Source: Flavobacteriales bacterium UBA7519
Lineage (GTDB): Bacteria > Bacteroidota > Bacteroidia > Flavobacteriales > Weeksellaceae
NCBI GenBank assembly: GCA_002476905.1
Contig: DLND01000162.1
Coordinates: 311-6,623 of the forward strand
Direction: 5' to 3'
DNA: 6,313 nt
Shown here one piece after another: positions 5,178 to 6,313 of this stretch. A model generated the notes under the pieces. That model worked only from the letters and a program-made list of their open reading frames with translations. It made no database searches and was not told the DNA's origin. Each line of letters opens with the position of its first letter. Position 1 is the first letter of the stretch. Made by a program: the position numbers and the translations under genes.

Positions 5178-6313
5178 ATGATCATAAATAAATTTTTAAA
5201 AACAGTGCTAATGTCCGCTTTGATTGCAGGGACATTCACTTCGTGTGTAAAAGATGATGAATGGAGTACCCCAGAGATTCTTTGCAACAACAGATTTGAT
5301 GCCCCCACTATCTCAATGGCGGATTTTGCAGCAAAGGCTCCAACATCTGGGACATACAAAATTCCAGCAGACGGACCAGCGGTGATTTTGGATGGATATG
5401 TAGTTTCTTCGGATGAAAACGGAAATTTCTATAAGACAATATCTTTTCAAGACAAACCTGTAAACCCAACTGTTGGTTTGCAAATAGAAGTAGATAAAGC
5501 TTCAAATTATACAGATTTTCCAGCTGGATCTCATATAAGAATAAAAGCAAATGGCTTGGTTCTTGGATGGGATAGGGGCACAAGAAAAATAGGTTCAGTA
5601 GATCCTACATATGCAATAGGAAGAATCCCTAGCGTTTCGCTAAAAAATTATCTTGCAGGTGTTTGTAATGGAAGCAACAGACTAGATGTAGCAACTTTGG
5701 TTCCTACACAAGTTTCTAATCTTGCAGATGCGCAACAAGTAAAATATCTAAATACGTTGGTAAGTGTGCCAAATGTTCAGTTCACTGACTCAGAAGTTTC
5801 GCCTACTGTTAAAACTTATATTGACCTTAATCCATTGGCAGACACAAATAGAACGCTGATTGACGGAAATAAAAACAGTACGGTCATAAGAAATTCTAGT
5901 TATTTCGCTTTTGGTGCAAATCCTTTGCCAACTGGGAACGGAACTATTTCTTTCGTTGTCTCTAGATACAATACTGATTTTCAAATGTTAATAAGGGGAA
6001 TAGATGATGTTAAATTTACCAATCCGAGATTTGGAGAGTGTGAAACAGCTACGCCTAATCTTACTCTCGGTGAGCTTAAAAATCTTTATCCTTCCAACGC
6101 TGCGGATCCAAGACAAATTACTGCGGATTACATTATTGAAGCTTATGTAAGCTCTTCTGATAAAACTGGTAATATTTATAAAACATTATATGTTCAAGAC
6201 AAATTAGAAAATCCTACCCAAGGACTTGGTATTGTTACAAACGTAGTAAATATGGTCGGCAAGTATCCCGTTGGAACAAAGGTATACATCCACGCAAAAG
6301 ACTTATGGCTTTC
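5178..6313 (+). CDS. Surface lipoprotein with two tandem DUF5689 units (3' end cut)
   Basis: The frame is open from the ATG at 5178 to the window end (378 full codons plus two bases of a Ser codon). Residues 1-22 form a lipoprotein signal with T-F-T-S-C, lipidated at C23. The next residues V-K-D-D-E fit the Bacteroidota surface-export signal (consensus Q-K-D-D-E after the Cys), so it should face outward. The first DUF5689 unit covers about 44-285: V-S-S-D-x-N-G-N-F-Y-K-T at 76-87, Q-D-K at 91-93, I-G-R-I-P near 147-151, V-P-N-V-Q-F at 197-202, and L-I-R-G-I-D-D-V at 271-278. A second unit begins about 293 and repeats the same motifs exactly 249 residues later. DUF5689 appears to be OB-fold-like, a fold that can bind nucleic acid or sugars; this is recalled, not tested. 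The 21-base gap after the receptor gene, A-rich with no promoter or terminator, indicates a shared transcript and a partnership with the receptor, in the position where SusD would normally be. Confidence 0.88.
   Translation, partial: MIINKFLKTVLMSALIAGTFTSCVKDDEWSTPEILCNNRFDAPTISMADFAAKAPTSGTYKIPADGPAVILDGYVVSSDENGNFYKTISFQDKPVNPTVGLQIEVDKASNYTDFPAGSHIRIKANGLVLGWDRGTRKIGSVDPTYAIGRIPSVSLKNYLAGVCNGSNRLDVATLVPTQVSNLADAQQVKYLNTLVSVPNVQFTDSEVSPTVKTYIDLNPLADTNRTLIDGNKNSTVIRNSSYFAFGANPLPTGNGTISFVVSRYNTDFQMLIRGIDDVKFTNPRFGECETATPNLTLGELKNLYPSNAADPRQITADYIIEAYVSSSDKTGNIYKTLYVQDKLENPTQGLGIVTNVVNMVGKYPVGTKVYIHAKDLWL

Noticed and set aside
5153..5984. Three minus-strand open frames (5153-5359, 5308-5583, 5790-5984)
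   Set aside because: All lie opposite the continuous plus-strand DUF5689 lipoprotein frame, which has a signal peptide, a surface-export motif and an internal protein-level repeat. The minus frames show nothing recognisable.
2274..6313. Classical SusC/SusD glycan-utilisation pair
   Set aside because: The receptor lacks the SusC-typical features I would expect, and the downstream lipoprotein is DUF5689-like with beta/OB-like repeats rather than the helical TPR-rich SusD fold. No glycoside hydrolase is in the window.

Overview
The window looks like a chromosomal fragment from a member of the Bacteroidota, most likely a Flavobacteriia of the Chryseobacterium/Weeksellaceae type. The evidence is AT-rich DNA, A-rich start regions without Shine-Dalgarno sequences, promoters of the TTTG / TAnnTTTG type, a TonB-dependent receptor with an N-terminal carboxypeptidase-regulatory-like domain, a DUF5689 lipoprotein with a Bacteroidota surface-export signal, and a DUF6146-type lipoprotein. 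The genus is inferred from recalled protein resemblance, not from a search.

Left part (1-852). The first 36 bases encode on the minus strand the first 12 residues of what appears to be an IS1182-type transposase, so an insertion sequence probably lies just left of the window. A perfect short palindrome (44-60) and a terminator (91-120) follow. The terminator serves a small minus-strand lipoprotein gene (125-550, DUF6146-like). The stretch 551-852 has no gene. It holds a probable promoter for the small lipoprotein, an 80-base GC-rich palindromic element (676-755) that looks like a dispersed intergenic repeat, and the terminator of the next gene (811-844).

Centre (853-2273). A minus-strand gene encodes an exported endonuclease/exonuclease/phosphatase (EEP) family enzyme with all catalytic motifs intact. 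Its start is best placed at 2049, because a good promoter (2069-2098) overlaps the longer reading. The 224-base region 2050-2273 carries this promoter and, facing away from it, the promoter of the receptor gene.

Right part (2274-6313). A complete 960-residue TonB-dependent outer-membrane receptor is followed after 21 bases by a lipoprotein gene cut by the window end. The lipoprotein has a textbook surface-export signal (C-V-K-D-D-E) and two DUF5689 units repeating at an exact 249-residue interval. These two genes look like one transcript.

Taken together, the divergent EEP enzyme, the receptor and the surface lipoprotein could form a capture-cleave-import system that works on a phosphodiester or phosphoester substrate, possibly extracellular nucleic acid. 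This is inference from gene content and layout. The receptor/lipoprotein pair lacks the SusD partner of classical glycan systems.
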